Of a stretch of 64,000 nucleotides of DNA, positions 36,890 to 49,209 are shown piece after piece. Position 1 is the first letter of the stretch, and each line of letters starts with the position of its first letter. Where the stretch lies: assembly GCA_016081115.2 (NCBI GenBank), contig JABTTQ020002547.1, positions 62,001-126,000 of the forward strand, in the 5' to 3' direction. Made by a program: the position numbers and the translations under genes. The notes under the pieces were generated by a model. The model searched no databases, had not been told where the DNA came from, and saw nothing but the letters and a program-made list of their open reading frames with translations. This DNA is from Rehmannia glutinosa. Taxonomy: Eukaryota > Streptophyta > Magnoliopsida > Lamiales > Orobanchaceae.

Positions 36890-38200
36890 TCTTGAACTTG
36901 ATACTATGTCCGCATTGGCCTCTCAAATTTCCGCCTTGTCAAAGCAAATTGCCACTCTAAATTCGGGTGGAAAACAACAAACGAGAGGTTGTCATGGAAT
37001 TAAATCAAGAGATGATGAAGCCCTGACATGGAGCAAGCCAATTATGTGAATAATCGGGGTTTTAATGATAGAGAAATCAATTGCCAACACATTATCATCC
37101 GGTACATCGAAATCATGAAAATTTCTCGTATAGCAATACGAGAAATGTGTTGCAACCACCTCGGGATTTCAAAACCAAGCAAGTGCAGTACACACGTGGG
37201 AGAACAAAAGCCGTCTTTGGAAGAATTACTTAGTGCATTCCTTGTAGAAACACGAGCAAGGATGAACAAGACCGATTCTAACATGGACAAGCTCACTCGA
37301 GAGTTACAACAATAGAAGGTCACATCAACTCCTTGGTGACACAAGTAGAGGCGATTAGCAACAACAATGAATTCATTGCAGAGAGAGGAAATTTCCGAGT
37401 GATACGGAGGTTAATCGAGGAGCATTGCAATGCAATTTATGTAAGATCGGAGGTAGAAATTCGACTTGACCGAACAATCGCCCATTTATGTGAAACCAAA
37501 GTGGAATCCAAGAAAATGAAGTTGGAGGAATTTGAGACTCTCTATTTGTGAGAGGAATGTAGTGCGATAGTCCGAGTAAACTACCTCGAAAAATGAAGGA
37601 TCCAGGAGTTTCACTATTCCTTGTACTATTGGAGGAGTTTTCTTTGAGAAACCACTTTGTGATCTCGGGGTCCAGTGTGAATCTTATATCTCTTTCGATG
37701 TGATGAAGTTTGGGCTCGGGAGGTGAAGCCGTCTAATATCACTTTGCGGTTTGTTGATCGATCCATCGCCTATCCGTGGGGAATCATTGAAGATGTATTG
37801 GTAAGAATTAATAAATTTGTTTTTCTGTGGATTTTGTAGTGTTGGATGCGAATGAGGACAAGAAAATACCTATCATCTTTGGCGACCATTTTAGCTACAG
37901 ACACGGGCTTTGATCGATGTAGAAACGGGGAGCTAACTCTGCGGGTAAATCGGGATAAAGTTGTATTCACCATTCATCCAACCAACATTCTAAAATTTGA
38001 ATTAAATGGTGGTAAGCGGATGGTTGGGAATATAGTCAAGACATTGGAGGATGGGGAGTTTCTAAGGGCAATGTGGATAACATGCCTATTGGAGCTCCAA
38101 CTGAGGAGAATCGACAAAGTCGGTCAAGATCGTAAACTTAGCGCTTCTTGGGAGGTAACCCAAGCCCCTTTTATTGCTTTCTTAGTTTTAATTTAGTTTA
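36890..38200 (+). pseudogene. Gypsy gag 3' part and aspartic protease; pol otherwise deleted
   Basis: Directly after the CACTA, gag resumes with LDTMSALASQISALSKQIAT, followed by a polar region (37028-37551). A retropepsin-like stretch follows near 37600-37975: a GSFTIPCTI-type strand, then CDLGSSVNLISL, which contains the catalytic Asp in DLG form, and later KKIPIIF and LTLRVN. This matches the protease of Athila/Tat-type gypsy elements. After about 38000 the sequence goes straight to a piece resembling the extreme 3' end of such pol genes (LALLGR-type, near 38130). Reverse transcriptase, RNase H and integrase are absent. Several frameshifts occur. Confidence 0.82.
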
Positions 38201-40147
38201 GTAGTTGTTTTTGTTTTTTTGAGTTTTTGCATTATTAGTAGTAAGTTGCATCACATTTCACCCCTCTTATTTGTGCAAATCCCACATATCTCACCCCATC
38301 GTCAACGGAGCACTTTAACACCACACACCATCTCCATCTCATTCACTCATTATTTGGTAAGTTTGCAACTTCCAAAACCCACCCCATGGTTTTCCCCATC
38401 TTGTGATTTTTGGTGTGATTGGATTGTAGAAGTCTAGGATAATTGTGTTGATGTATGGATTGTGGATTGGTTGATCATGCTAGACTTAGGTTTGGTGTTG
38501 AATTTTGGGATTGAATTGAGTTATCCATTGCATTTACTATTTTTGCCCAAATTCATGCATATGAGGTGTTTGATGAAATGCCCCGTTGACAGTTTCACAT
38601 TGTTTAGTGCTATTTTGCATCTCCATGCTTATCTTTTTGACAAGGCACTATATTTTCTACTTGGGTGCATTATGTATGTCTTTGTGATTTTCGATTTCTC
38701 ACCCATAACCGAGTTCCTTGATTCCACGAGTTTTGTTTTCTTGTCTACCTTGTTAGGTTGCAAAGATGCGAAGCCAAAAAAGGGTCGGGCAAGGCGAAGG
38801 GAAAGAACAAGACCACACCTCGGAGCATACAATGCCCACGGGCTTGTGCGCTAGGATGCATTTTAAGCTTATACGAGACACCTCATACACGTAGTAGTAT
38901 CACATGACTTAAGGAGCCTTCTCTCCTCGGCTACCAAGAAAGTCCTTTTTCCCACCTCTCCATTGGGGACAATGTCGTTTTAAGTTTGGGGGTGCGATCT
39001 GTTTTTATTCATCGAGTCGGGTCTTGAGTCAAACAAAAAAAATGAAAAAAGAGTCAGAGTTGAGTCGGGCGTTTGTTAAAGCGTGAAACTGATGATGACT
39101 AAGTGAATTTGTTGAATATGAGTTGAGCGGTCAAAAGAGCATGTGTTTGAACTGTGATTTAATTTAATCTTCTTTCCATTAATTCCATCTATGTGCTTAA
39201 CTCTTTGATTTATTTGGGGATGATTTATGCAATTGAGTGGTTCCTTTATGATCCCACCGGATCTAGAACTTGTCGATCACTAGTCGAGGCAAAATCTGGG
39301 TGAAGTAACCATGAGGAAGTGACTTAGGCCATCTTTGAACAAGCTAGAGCCTAAAATGCCTACCTTTGTATTATATTTTTCCTAGTGTCCCCCTTTGAGC
39401 CTTATAAACCCGTTTCTTTGGCAACCAATCAAATTCCCAGAGCCTAAATGTGAAAATCCTAATTACCCATCACTCATACATACACACATAATATAGAAAA
39501 AATGTTAAAGATTGAGGAAGGGATGATTAGAAGGGTATGCGTTTAATTGAATGAAGTTGCCCGAGAAAAGAAAAGATGAAACCCCATGTATGCAAAAGAA
39601 TAAGTTTAGGGGTTCCTAAAAAGACAAAATAAAAAAAGAAAAAAAAATCAACGGGATTGAAAGTTCATAAACATTGGGGATGCCAAAAAAAGTGAAGAGT
39701 AGTGGCTATTGATAATTGAAGTGTTAATTGTGTGTTTGGGTGATTTGAGCCGCTTATTCCTATATTTTCCTACCTTACCCTAAGCCCACATTACAAGCTT
39801 TAAAAGTCCTATTGATCCTTGTGTTACATTAGCCTACATTAGTGGAGATTAGTGTGAAAGACAAGCTATGGAGTCCAGTAAACATCTCATCTCTATATTT
39901 AAAAAGTGGATCATCTTGAAAACACTTTATTGCGTGAATCTATCCGGATAATGAAAACGGGGTTGGCATGAACATTCCACGTCATGATCACATTGTGAAA
40001 ATACGCGCTTGATTGATAGTGAAAGCGAAATTTGTGAATGAGTTTGGTTGTGAAGTTTTGCGGTTTGTTTGTATTGTTCTGTCTTGTATTTTTCATTTTA
40101 GAGTTGTAATTGCTTGAGGACAAGCAATATTCTAAGTTTGGGGTATT
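38201..40147 (+). other. Gypsy 3' untranslated region
   Basis: About 1.9 kb between the end of pol and the 3' LTR. There is no supported gene; the open frame 38462-38854 ends in a Lys/Arg-rich tail but lacks a recognisable domain. A decoy purine tract AAGTTTGGGGGTGCG is at about 38981, and the true tract AAGTTTGGGGTATT is just before the LTR at 40134-40147. Confidence 0.6.
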
Positions 40148-41650
40148 TGTTCACTTGGTTTTATACCATTGATTTGGGCTTCCGATCTAGAGTTTTGTGT
40201 TATTTTTGAGTATTTTGAGTCGTTTTTGTTATATCTCATAGGTTAGGCATTAATTTCCATTGTTTCGAGTCATTTGAGGGGTCAAGCCATGTTGAGAGAC
40301 AATTATATTGAGTTTATAGTCATATTAATGAATCGTGTATCAAAAGAAGTACGACGAGCAAACAACAAGAGATTGATTTGAAGAAAAGTCCAAATCGTCA
40401 CGGAATTTCTAAAGATGGCGGGGTTTCGTATTTTGGTCATAACTCTCTCTATAAAATTGATATTGAGCTGATTCAAGTGGCTATAGAAATCTAAGAGATA
40501 GGGCTACAACTTTGATGAAGGACGGAAAACCAAATTCGGACATTTGGTGGGGAAAAAACAGGGCCTGCCCTCATCCACAAATGCTGCAGCCAAAACAGGC
40601 GAGGCAATTGCGATGGACGGATGGGGTGTTGCGGCGCCGGCGGACTATGTTGCACTTAATTCTTTGGCGCCCTTGCGAGGCGGATTTTTCCTATGCTAAG
40701 CCTACTTTTTCTTGGATCTTTGTGGGTTATAAATAGAGACATGAGGCGTGAATTGGGGCATCTTGGACCATTTGGAAGACAACAAGACAACAAGACAAGG
40801 AAGAAAGCTAGGAAACCTTGGGACAAGCTTGGAGAAGAAGATTGAAGGCTCTTATCATCTAGAAATAGAGAAGATCCCTCAACTCTTGTTCTTATTTTGT
40901 TACTTTCTCCTTATCTTGTAAGATGTATTGTTATGTTCTTATGGATTCATTTTCTTCAATCATGAGCTAAACTCTATAATTCTAGAGGATGGTGTAATCT
41001 ATGTTTAAACTTGTGTTTTGAGATTGTGGTTTGTCAATTTAGATCTATCAATTTATTTGTGATATTTGGATCTATTGCTTCTAAATTACTTGATCAATAA
41101 TTTAGATTGTTTGGTGTATTTGATTTGACACTTGAGAGAGGTAATTGAATACATGACCTTGGAATAGCATAACCTATGATTTCATAGAATTGAGAGATTT
41201 GTGAATCCTTTTTGAAGTCATTTATCAAGATTCATAGCTTTTATTGAGATTTTAATTGGTGATTTTTATAGAGATATTGATTTACCAATTGAATCTAAAA
41301 TCATTGGCACTTGAGAGAGGAAATGATTATTGTAGAAATCTTGACTTATAAATTGGTAATTGATGATTGATAAACCATATTGATAACATAAGGGATAACT
41401 AGATTCATCACACCTCTATAATTCATTTAATCATTTGCATAAACTCATTGATATTTTTCATATTCTTGATTTATTTTCGGTATTTTTAGTATAATAAACT
41501 TCTTCAAATATTGAATTTCTAAATAAAATTAGACTACTATATTATAGTAATTAGCAATAATTCGATAATTATTCCCTGTGGATTCGACAACCTTACTTCT
41601 CTATATTAAAACTTGACACCGTAGACTTGCGGTTAGAAAAATCTCTAACA
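40148..41650 (+). repeat. 3' LTR of gypsy element
   Basis: Partner of 7313-8857, starting TGTTCACTTGG and ending TCTCTAACA, with a TATA box near 40725. Most of the difference from the 5' copy lies between 40380 and 40720. Confidence 0.92.
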
Positions 41651-42353
41651 CGGGCGGGTGCGATTTTTTTTTTTTCTTTGCTAGGGCGTAGTCTTCTTAA
41701 TAGCGATCTTGTTAGGAGGAGGAGGAGGCAGTTGTATCATCCGGTCGGTGATTCCCCTCACTCGTATCACCTCTCTTAGCGTAAGCTCTCTTCTCATCTT
41801 GAGGAGGTTTGATCGAAACATCCTCTTGTTTACATGAACGCCTTTCCATGTCAAAAAGGGACTCCTTTTACTTCCATCATTCGCCAATCACCAGGCCGTA
41901 TCCCGAGGAACCTCCAAATGTACCATCCTCCTTGAAGGATTTATTTCCAACATTCTCGCGAGTCTACTATATACAAACTCAGCCTTGAGTTCACCTTCTT
42001 TTCTTCAATGATCGCGGCCATCACGATCAATTTAGCTTTAACACTAGTCAAAGCTTCCAAATTTGATGTCATGCATCGCAACGATGTCCAAAGAATTGGT
42101 GGTAGTCTTCTTTCAAAGACTTCTTCTTATTAGTCAGTATAGACCACTTTCGCAAAGATAGTTGGACTTGGCTACTTCCTTCCAAGCGGCGGCCAGTCAA
42201 CATCAGCTTCATTAATCTCCGACACTCCTTCCCGGCAACAAATGGTGTTCCGCAGATCCTTGGCGTAATGGTGAACTCTTTTCCGTGAACAGAGGACTTG
42301 ATGCCCTCATCGTGAACTTCGGTGTGAATTTGCTTTCTAGCTTGCGAAATCAT
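41651..42353 (-). pseudogene. SIRE-type downstream (env-like) coding region, proximal part
   Basis: Minus-strand open pieces 42069-42353 (start MISQARKQIHTEVHDEGIKS) and 41681-41887 (with a run of Pro, PPPPPN) lie directly downstream of the pol stop. They are cut by the gypsy LTR at 41650. Their continuation is 3450-7312. The IHTEVHDEGI and GKEFTITP blocks resemble, from memory, proteins annotated at this position in SIRE-like elements, but I cannot name a domain. Confidence 0.55.
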
Positions 42354-42904
42354 GAGTAGGTGCCATTTCTAGATGTTTTATCGAACGAAACTTAGAAAAT
42401 GAACTTGAGGATTTGTAGGGTTTTGAGAGAAAATTTCTTTCTTTTGCCTTTGAGAGAGATGAAGCAGTTTTGGTAAAGTGAGAGAAAATCGGACGAAATG
42501 GTTTAAGTATGGGTCATGAAAGGGCGTGCGGGTGGTTTTTGAAATTTTGATCAAAATCAACGGCTTAGATTTTGCACGATTAACCTTTAATCTCTCGTAT
42601 TTAATGCGGTAGAATTTATATCCAATCATAAGCTTTGTGTGCGCTTTTGACGTACACGTCATAATTATCGATGTCATACAAAAAAACATTCGCTTAGTAA
42701 AACGATTGCGTTTTGTCACTTTGCTCATAAATGACTAACCTTATTCCTTAGTGATTTAACTCTTCTCTCTTTGCACATAAATACTGTTGTCGCTAACTCG
42801 ATGCGATTGATTCTCGATCGGTGATTCACTTAGTCGATTTAAGAGTTGACTCTTTTTCGACTTTTCGTGTTCGTTTCATCTCTTTTCTTTGAGTCTTCTG
42901 AGTG
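42354..42904. other. SIRE-like internal spacer between RNase H and the extra gene
   Basis: No convincing coding sequence. A 116-codon minus-strand frame (42378-42728) has no recognised motif. This would be the leader of the downstream gene. Confidence 0.45.
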
Positions 42905-45900
42905 TCAACTCAGCTCAATTAACCCCAATTCATGTTTGAGTTCTTCAAATCTTAATTCACATAATGGTTTTGTGAATATGTCAGCTAATTGCTTATCAGT
43001 TGAGATATATTCCAAGGTGATGTCCTTCTTTTCAACATGATCTCTTATGAAGTGATATCTGACATCAATGTGCTTTGTTCTTGAATGCACTTGTGTTATC
43101 ACACATAATTGGAATTTCCTTTTCTTCAATCTCATAGTCTCTCGATTCTTTGTCTCATCCATAAGACTTGGGCACAATAGTTTGCCAAAGCAGCCTATGT
43201 ATTCCGCCCGACTCACTGGAGGTGGCTATTGAATTTTTCTTGCTAAACCAGGAAATTAGCCTATTTCCAAGCATTTGACATGTGCTGAGGTCTTTTCTGT
43301 CAACTCTACATCCAAAGATAGTCGTAGTCGAATATCCAATTAGCTTGAATCTACCTTCCTTCGGATACCATAAGCCAACTTATTGGCTTCCTTTCAAATA
43401 TCTCAAGATTCTTGTTTTGCAATCATGTGGCTTTCTTTTGGGAGCAGATTGAAATCTTGCACATACACCTACAAAGCAAAGGTGATGTCCGCCCGCTTTT
43501 TGTGAGATAAGCAATGATCCAATAAGTGCTCAGTATCTTGTTTGACCTACTGAGGCTTGCCATCCGCATCCATATCCATTTTGATTGATGTATTCATTGG
43601 TATTTTCACAAAAGACTTCTATTCCATACCAAATTTCTTCATTAAATCTCTGGTGTATTTTGTCCGACTTATGAAGGTTCCATCCTTTATTTGTTTCACT
43701 TGGAGTCCAAGGAAGAATGTCGCTCTCCCATCATGCTCATTTCGAATTTGCTTTGCATGAGATTTGAGAATTTATCATCACGACTCTTTGTTTGTGGATC
43801 CAAAGATGATGTCATCCACATATATTTGAACAAGCGAGATACTCTTCCCATCTTGAATTCTGAAGAGTGTTCTATCCACTTTGCCTTTTGTGAATCCGTT
43901 CTCGATGGGGAATTGTGATAATGTATCATACCATGCTCGGGTGCCTGTTTCAATCCATATAAAGCCTTTTTGAGTTTGTATACCTTATCTCCAAGAGTCT
44001 TTCGCTCAAATCCGGAGGTTGTTCAACATATAATTCTTCTTCTAATAACCCATTAAGGAATGCACTTTTTACATCCATTTGATATACAATAAAGTTCTTG
44101 TGAGCTGCATAGGCAAGAAACATTCTTATGCTTCCAATCTTGCCACCGAAGCAAAAGTTTCATCAAAATCTATTCTTCTTCTTGGCAATATCCTTTGGCT
44201 ACCAATCTTGCTTTGTTCTCACCACGAACTTTCCTCATTCATCTTGTTTCGAACACCCATTTAGTGCCAATAACATTTTGATGGGTAGGTCTTTGAACCA
44301 ATTCCCATACTTTATTCCTCTCAAAGCGATTTAGCTCTTCTTGCATGGCTTGAATCCAATGTGTGTCATCCAATGCTTGTGACACATCTTTTGGCTCTAT
44401 TTGTGAGATAAAGCAAGTAAACATTGCTTCTTGTTGAGTTCGGATCTAGTTTTCACACCTTCTCTTACATCTCCAATGATTAGTTCGGTGGATGGTCCTC
44501 ACCATCTTACATCAGGTTGGAGTAAGTTAGCTGGATTGATCGTCTTGCGGTGTGTGTCATTTTGATCAACTCTCTCATCATCATTTAGCTGCAGATTTTC
44601 AAAGTTGTCTTTGAGACTCGGCTATCTCATCTTCATCCGGATTTATAATTCCTTCACTTCAACACATGGACTCTTTCGCATGGTTGGTTGATTGACTTAT
44701 CGGTGACTCTTCAATGTTCTCCATTTACGTTGGGTTCATCAAACACCACATGGATGGATTCTTCTATAACTATTGTCCTCTTGTTGAGCACTCTGTAGGC
44801 TTTGCTTTGGTGAGTATCCTAAAAAGATACCTTCATCGCTTTAGCATCAAAAGCCTTTAAATTATCTTTGCCATTGTTATGGATGAAGCATTTGCATCCA
44901 AATATTCGAAATATGCAACATTTGGCTTTCTCCTGTCCAAGTCTCATAGGAGTCTTTGTCATTGTCATTTATCATGCATCTATTTTGAGTATAGCATCTT
45001 TGTGTTTATCTTGACCCCAAAATCTTTTAGCACTGTTTGACTAACATGGTCCTTCTTCTTCTTTGAGAGTTCTATTCTTCTTTCGCAACTCCATTCTCGC
45101 GGTGGAGTCCTTGCCTGCAGATAATTCATGACTAATACCATTTTCAATACAAGATCGAGTTATTATACCATTGACAAACTCGGTTCCTCTGTCGAGATCT
45201 TATTTTGATAATGGTTTGACTCTTCTCATTTTGTATTCTCTTCTTTGGATGTGGTAGTTTTGCAGAGTTTCTTTCTTCTTACACATGAATATTGTCCATG
45301 TATATCTTTAGTAGTCATCTACTACCACCAAGGTGTATTTCTTCCCACTTATCTTATGTTGGTGGTTCAATGGACCAAATAGATCCATATGCGATGAGGT
45401 GCAATATTCTTGTTGAAGATGGTCATGTCTTTTCTTTGAATGATGATTTGATCTGTTTTCCCATCGGCATGCATCACATATATTATCCTTCTTGTATATT
45501 GAGTCTAGAAGTCCTTCCACAAGATTACTTCTTGCAAGTTTGTTAATAGTTTTGAAATTCAGGTGATTCACTTCTTGTGCCCACGGTCAACTTGATTCGG
45601 CTATGCTCTTTGCTAGCGAGACAAGTGCTTGGTGTTGCGATTGACCAATCTACCACATACATGTTCTTTTTGTGCGCATCCTTGCAACACTATTTCATTA
45701 GTTTCAAAGATCCTTTATTTGGCATACACCCATATTGAATCCAACATTGTAGCCTTTGTCACGAGTTGACTTATGCTTAGCAAGTTGAAATTGAGGCCTT
45801 CAACATATGCAACATCGTAATTTCTAATCCATTTTTCTTGATGGATCCAATGCCTCTTATTTCTCCGGAGCTTCATTTCCTCCAAATATGACTTTTGCAC

Positions 45901-46000
45901 CTCTAACATCCTTGAATTTTGATAAATTTTTCTTGTTTCTGTCATGTGTCCGGGCGGCCATTGTCCATGTACCAGGTTCTGTCATTCTCCCTCTTTTCTA
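42905..46000 (-). pseudogene. SIRE-like copia pol: protease, integrase, reverse transcriptase, RNase H (broken)
   Basis: Reading leftward, a degenerate protease region (about 45950-45720) precedes the integrase. The GAG-pre-integrase His/Cys part and first catalytic Asp are in 45571-45308 (SHMDLFGPLNHQHK, VVVDDY). Reverse transcriptase follows: 44424-44239 contains DDTHWIQAMQEELNRFERNK and IGTKWVFETR, typical of SIRE, with the YVDD-containing stretch decayed near 43830. RNase H ends the gene (43216-42905) with SRTKHIDVRYHFIRDHV and ADIFTKPL, stop at 42905. Numerous frameshifts and stops divide it, yet motifs are well kept, so it is either recently dead or damaged by sequencing errors. Confidence 0.88.
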
Positions 46001-46479
46001 TAGCAGAGTTATCTGCTTTATTAACTTAGCATTTTCAAATTTTTAAACTTTTATTCTCATCACCTATTTGACTTAGAGTACTCGGCTCCTTAGTCGGTTG
46101 TGAGTTTGGCTCTTAAGTAGGTTGTTTTCCTCATTTAGTAGTGTGTGTGAGGATTTAATGTGTTCAAAATCTTTCGTCATTTTGCCTAATGAATCATAAA
46201 GATCGAGTGGGTGATGAAGTGTGTGTGTCACAATCACTATCACTAGTATCCGAGTGTGATGAGTTAGAGTGTACCTCATCTTCTTGGTCGGAGTTGGTTT
46301 TGTTCTTTAGCCATTAGACGGATCAAGGCTTCTTCTTCGAGTCACTTGAGTAGTCGACTTCACTACTCTCCGTCGCTTTGTGTCTTTTGACTTGGTTGTA
46401 CGTCAGCTGATCTCTGCGGCCAACATTGCCTTTCTCTTTTCCTATCTTCTTTCCTCAAGACTTTTCTTTCCTCTTCATT

Positions 46480-47519
46480 CTGTATTTGTTGACTACGAGG
46501 ATATGGGCATTCAATGGCATAGTGACCGGGTTCCTGCAGTTCAAAGATAGATTTTCAACTTTTTGATCGATTCTTTCCATCCTTGGATTGTCACTCTTTG
46601 ATATTCAACTTTTTGATGCTCTGCTCTCTTGGGTGTTCTTTCTTCCCTTGACTTGGAGGAGCCGAGTGTCTTACGGAGGATTCACCTTTGCTTCTTTTGT
46701 AATTCTTATTGAAGAACTTGTTAAACCTTTTAACCATCGGTGCAATTTCCTCTTGGTCAATGACTTCTTTGACCTCGGCTCTCTTGCCATCCTTAATAAT
46801 TAGAGCATTTGTTTTGGGCACTGACTATTTCCTCTTGGTCTTTTCTTCTCGGCTCAAATTCGTAGGCTTTGAGATCCGAGAATAGCTCATGGTTGGATGT
46901 CTTCGATAGGTCCATGGAATGTCCCATGGCCATGACTTTCATATCCCACTCGGTTGGGAGACTTTTTAGAATCTTCATACACATTTCTTTTCGTGTATAT
47001 TCCTTTCCAAGTGCAGACGGTTCATTGGTAATTTACGTGAAGCGAACATCCGGTGATCCAAGGTTTCTCCTGCAAGCATCTTAAAGTTTTCAAATTTTTG
47101 TACAACAACGAGATAGTTTATTTTCTTTGATTTGCTCACGAGCCTTCGCAAATCAAGGTTAGCTTGTCCCATTTATTTTGTCGTTTTGCATGATTTGACT
47201 TTGTTGAACATGGCTTTGTCCAAAGTTTTGTAAAGAATGTCCTTGGCCACATTGTCCAAGTTATATCTTTTCTGTCATCATTTGTCCATTCGGCTCTTGG
47301 TTTTTCAACCATCGCTGATGGGAGCAAAGATCTCTTCTCCTTCACCGCAATGACTCTTCTTGCGCGATTGTGTTCACTTTTAAGATTTGGAGTGGCCCAT
47401 CTTATATCACTATCCACATCTCATCGTGTAATCTTTGATAGATGAGCCTGCAAACGAATTTTCCAATCATCAAATTCTTCAATTGTGAACATAGGGATGC
47501 GTGTCAAATTTGCTTCCAT
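46480..47519 (-). pseudogene. SIRE-like copia gag with decayed CCHC zinc knuckle
   Basis: The start is the ATG at 47519 (MEANLTRIPMFTIEEFDDWK), the usual first motif of this gag with the D-W-K core. The reading continues in pieces 47417-47136, 47172-46975, 46984-46793 and 46821-46591. SLPTEWDMKVMAM and MVKRFNKFFNK are typical gag blocks. Near 46555-46505 a nucleocapsid CCHC knuckle is visible as FELQEPGHYAIECP, in which the second Cys is lost. Gag forms the particle and binds element RNA. It lies about 110 bases downstream of the primer-binding site. Confidence 0.82.
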
Positions 47520-47631
47520 GATAATAACTTTTCTTGAATAAAAAAAAATTTGAAAGATTAAGTACTAAAACAAGCTTTGGAAAATTTGGAGATCTAGTTC
47601 GGTGACCGATGCGGAAGGCTCAATGAACCAA

Positions 47632-47643
47632 CCTCCGATACCA
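47632..47643 (-). promoter_or_regulatory. Primer-binding site of SIRE-like copia
   Basis: In minus orientation it reads TGGTATCGGAGG two bases after the 5' LTR. It resembles TGGTATCAGAGC, the complement of the initiator tRNA-Met 3' end used by most plant copia elements. Confidence 0.82.
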
Positions 47644-47645
47644 CT

Positions 47646-49209
47646 TGTAGGTCCCGAGGGGTGTGAGTGTAAGGTTTAGAAGGGGGTTGGATAAACCTTA
47701 CCAACTTTTCGATTTAGTCATTTTAAAATGTTCGAGTTAATATTTCTGGTGAGTCCTTGATAGACAAATGGCTAAGTTAGTTAATCGTGAGTTAGTCACT
47801 CAGCACGGACTCGAGCCGTTGATAGAATAACTCAATTTGTTTTGACTAAAGACTTAACTTAACTTGTGATATGTTTTATTGGAAGACTTAACACCCTTGA
47901 ATTTGGTTAAGTTTGTTTTAATACTAGGTTTTAGCACTTGGTTGATTATCAATTGTATAGCAAATTAATCAAATGAGATATAAAAGTAATATGCGAGAAA
48001 TTAAAGTGTTGAAATGTAAATGACACAATAAGTTTTTATAGAGGTTCGAAGATGGGGTAATTCTTCTACTCCTCTCTTCTCCAACTCTGGAGGAATCCAC
48101 TAAGTATTGATCGTATACAAAGTGGTTAACGATCCAGATACAAGTCTTGATCACACGGTGACTTGATCCTTTGGGACTCAACGGAGATGCCTTGGTCACA
48201 CGGTGGCTTCTCGTGCGACTCGAAAACCTTCTTCATAGGGCCAACTGCTTGCTACTACAGCCCACTTGCTCAAGCTTCTTGGATTTGATCACGAAGCCCT
48301 CCAAAAACTCGAGACCGGTTCAACCTTGAACCTTTCTACAATCCTCCGTGGAATGTAGACCCCTTAATTCTTCAAATATTTTCCTCTTCAACCGATACAA
48401 GTTGTCTTTCCTTCACGGTGAGTGTTGGATTGATTTCCTTCGTAATGTAGGCTTGAGGATTGATCTTGAATGACTTGAGAATATTTTTTGTTATAGTTCG
48501 AATGTTAGCTTGAATGTTCGTGGTTGGGTAACCTTCTCTTAGAGTCATTCCTCGGCCTTTTATAGTGATCTTTTAAAAATTTGCCCGTTGAAGAGATAGG
48601 CTTATTTTTAAAAGACACTTGTGGTCGTTGGCTTGTCTTGTTGCAATCCTTGAAATTGCCACTTCCTCGTATGAATGATTCTTGACTTTTTGAGTTCGAC
48701 ACAGGTTGATGCTTCCCATTGGTTTTATTTCTTTTGCACGCTTTTGGGGTCGAGCACTTCAAGAAAGGCGATATGGAGGTATTACTTGTTTAAGTAATTC
48801 TCTTGACTTTTGTGCAACGGATCTCTTTCGATTATCTCGACTTGACCGCATTTTCTTAACTTCCCGATTGACTTGAGTCACTTCCAATCGTGGATGACTC
48901 TTTTGTCACTTCAACTAGAGACTTGGCTGTCTTGAGTTGTCTTGACTGATACTTCACTCAGCTATATCTCAGTTGCACCTTCAGTCGAGATCCTATCTTC
49001 TCTTCTTTGCCACACTCAGCTGCCTTGCAGCGAAGTCTTCCTTCTAATCTCCAGTTGTCTTCTTGCATGTTCAGGCATAGCTGACTTGACTCATTTCGAC
49101 CCAGCCCTATCTATTACAATGCAATTTACAATGAGAAAAATGGGGTGCCAACTTTCTATTCTAAGTTTTACATGACATTCATCAAAATCTAAAAATTAAT
49201 TTCCCAACA
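47646..49209 (-). repeat. 5' LTR of SIRE-like copia
   Basis: Partner of 1715-3273, followed at 49210 by the target duplication AGAAG. In element orientation it starts TGTTGGGAAATT and ends CCTACA. Confidence 0.92.

Larger units (their letters stand above)
7313..41650 (+). mobile_element. Ty3/gypsy retrotransposon nested in the SIRE-like copia; gag-protease only
   Basis: LTRs are 7313-8857 and 40148-41650, both starting TGTTCACTTGG and ending TCTCTAACA. A primer-binding site (TGGCGCCGTTG) follows the 5' LTR and a purine-rich AAGTTTGGGG tract precedes the 3' LTR. The internal part holds gag and an aspartic protease typical of the Athila/Tat-type branch, but I find no reverse transcriptase, RNase H or integrase. 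The element looks like a non-autonomous deletion derivative. It is split by the CACTA insertion (9800-36886), so its own length is about 7.3 kb. The five bases beside each LTR (GCAGG and CGGGC) do not match, so the target duplication is not confirmed. Confidence 0.87.
1715..49209 (-). mobile_element. SIRE/Maximus-like Ty1/copia retrotransposon, split by a nested gypsy element
   Basis: The outermost nearly complete retrotransposon runs on the minus strand. Its LTRs are 1715-3273 (3') and 47646-49209 (5'), flanked by the identical 5-bp duplication AGAAG. A primer-binding site resembling initiator tRNA-Met lies at 47632-47643, and a polypurine tract abuts the left LTR. Reading leftward, the order is gag, protease, integrase, reverse transcriptase, RNase H, then a long extra coding region and the 3' LTR. 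That extra region downstream of pol is a known trait of the SIRE/Maximus lineage, where it has been called env-like. The element is interrupted at 7313-41650 by the gypsy insertion, so its own length is about 13.2 kb. Confidence 0.88.

Noticed and set aside
38462..38854. 130-codon frame with hydrophobic stretches as a membrane protein
   Set aside because: It lies in the long untranslated region before the gypsy LTR and lacks a recognisable family or gene structure.
7308..41655. A 5-bp target duplication for the gypsy element
   Set aside because: GCAGG and CGGGC beside the LTRs do not match, so I do not claim one.
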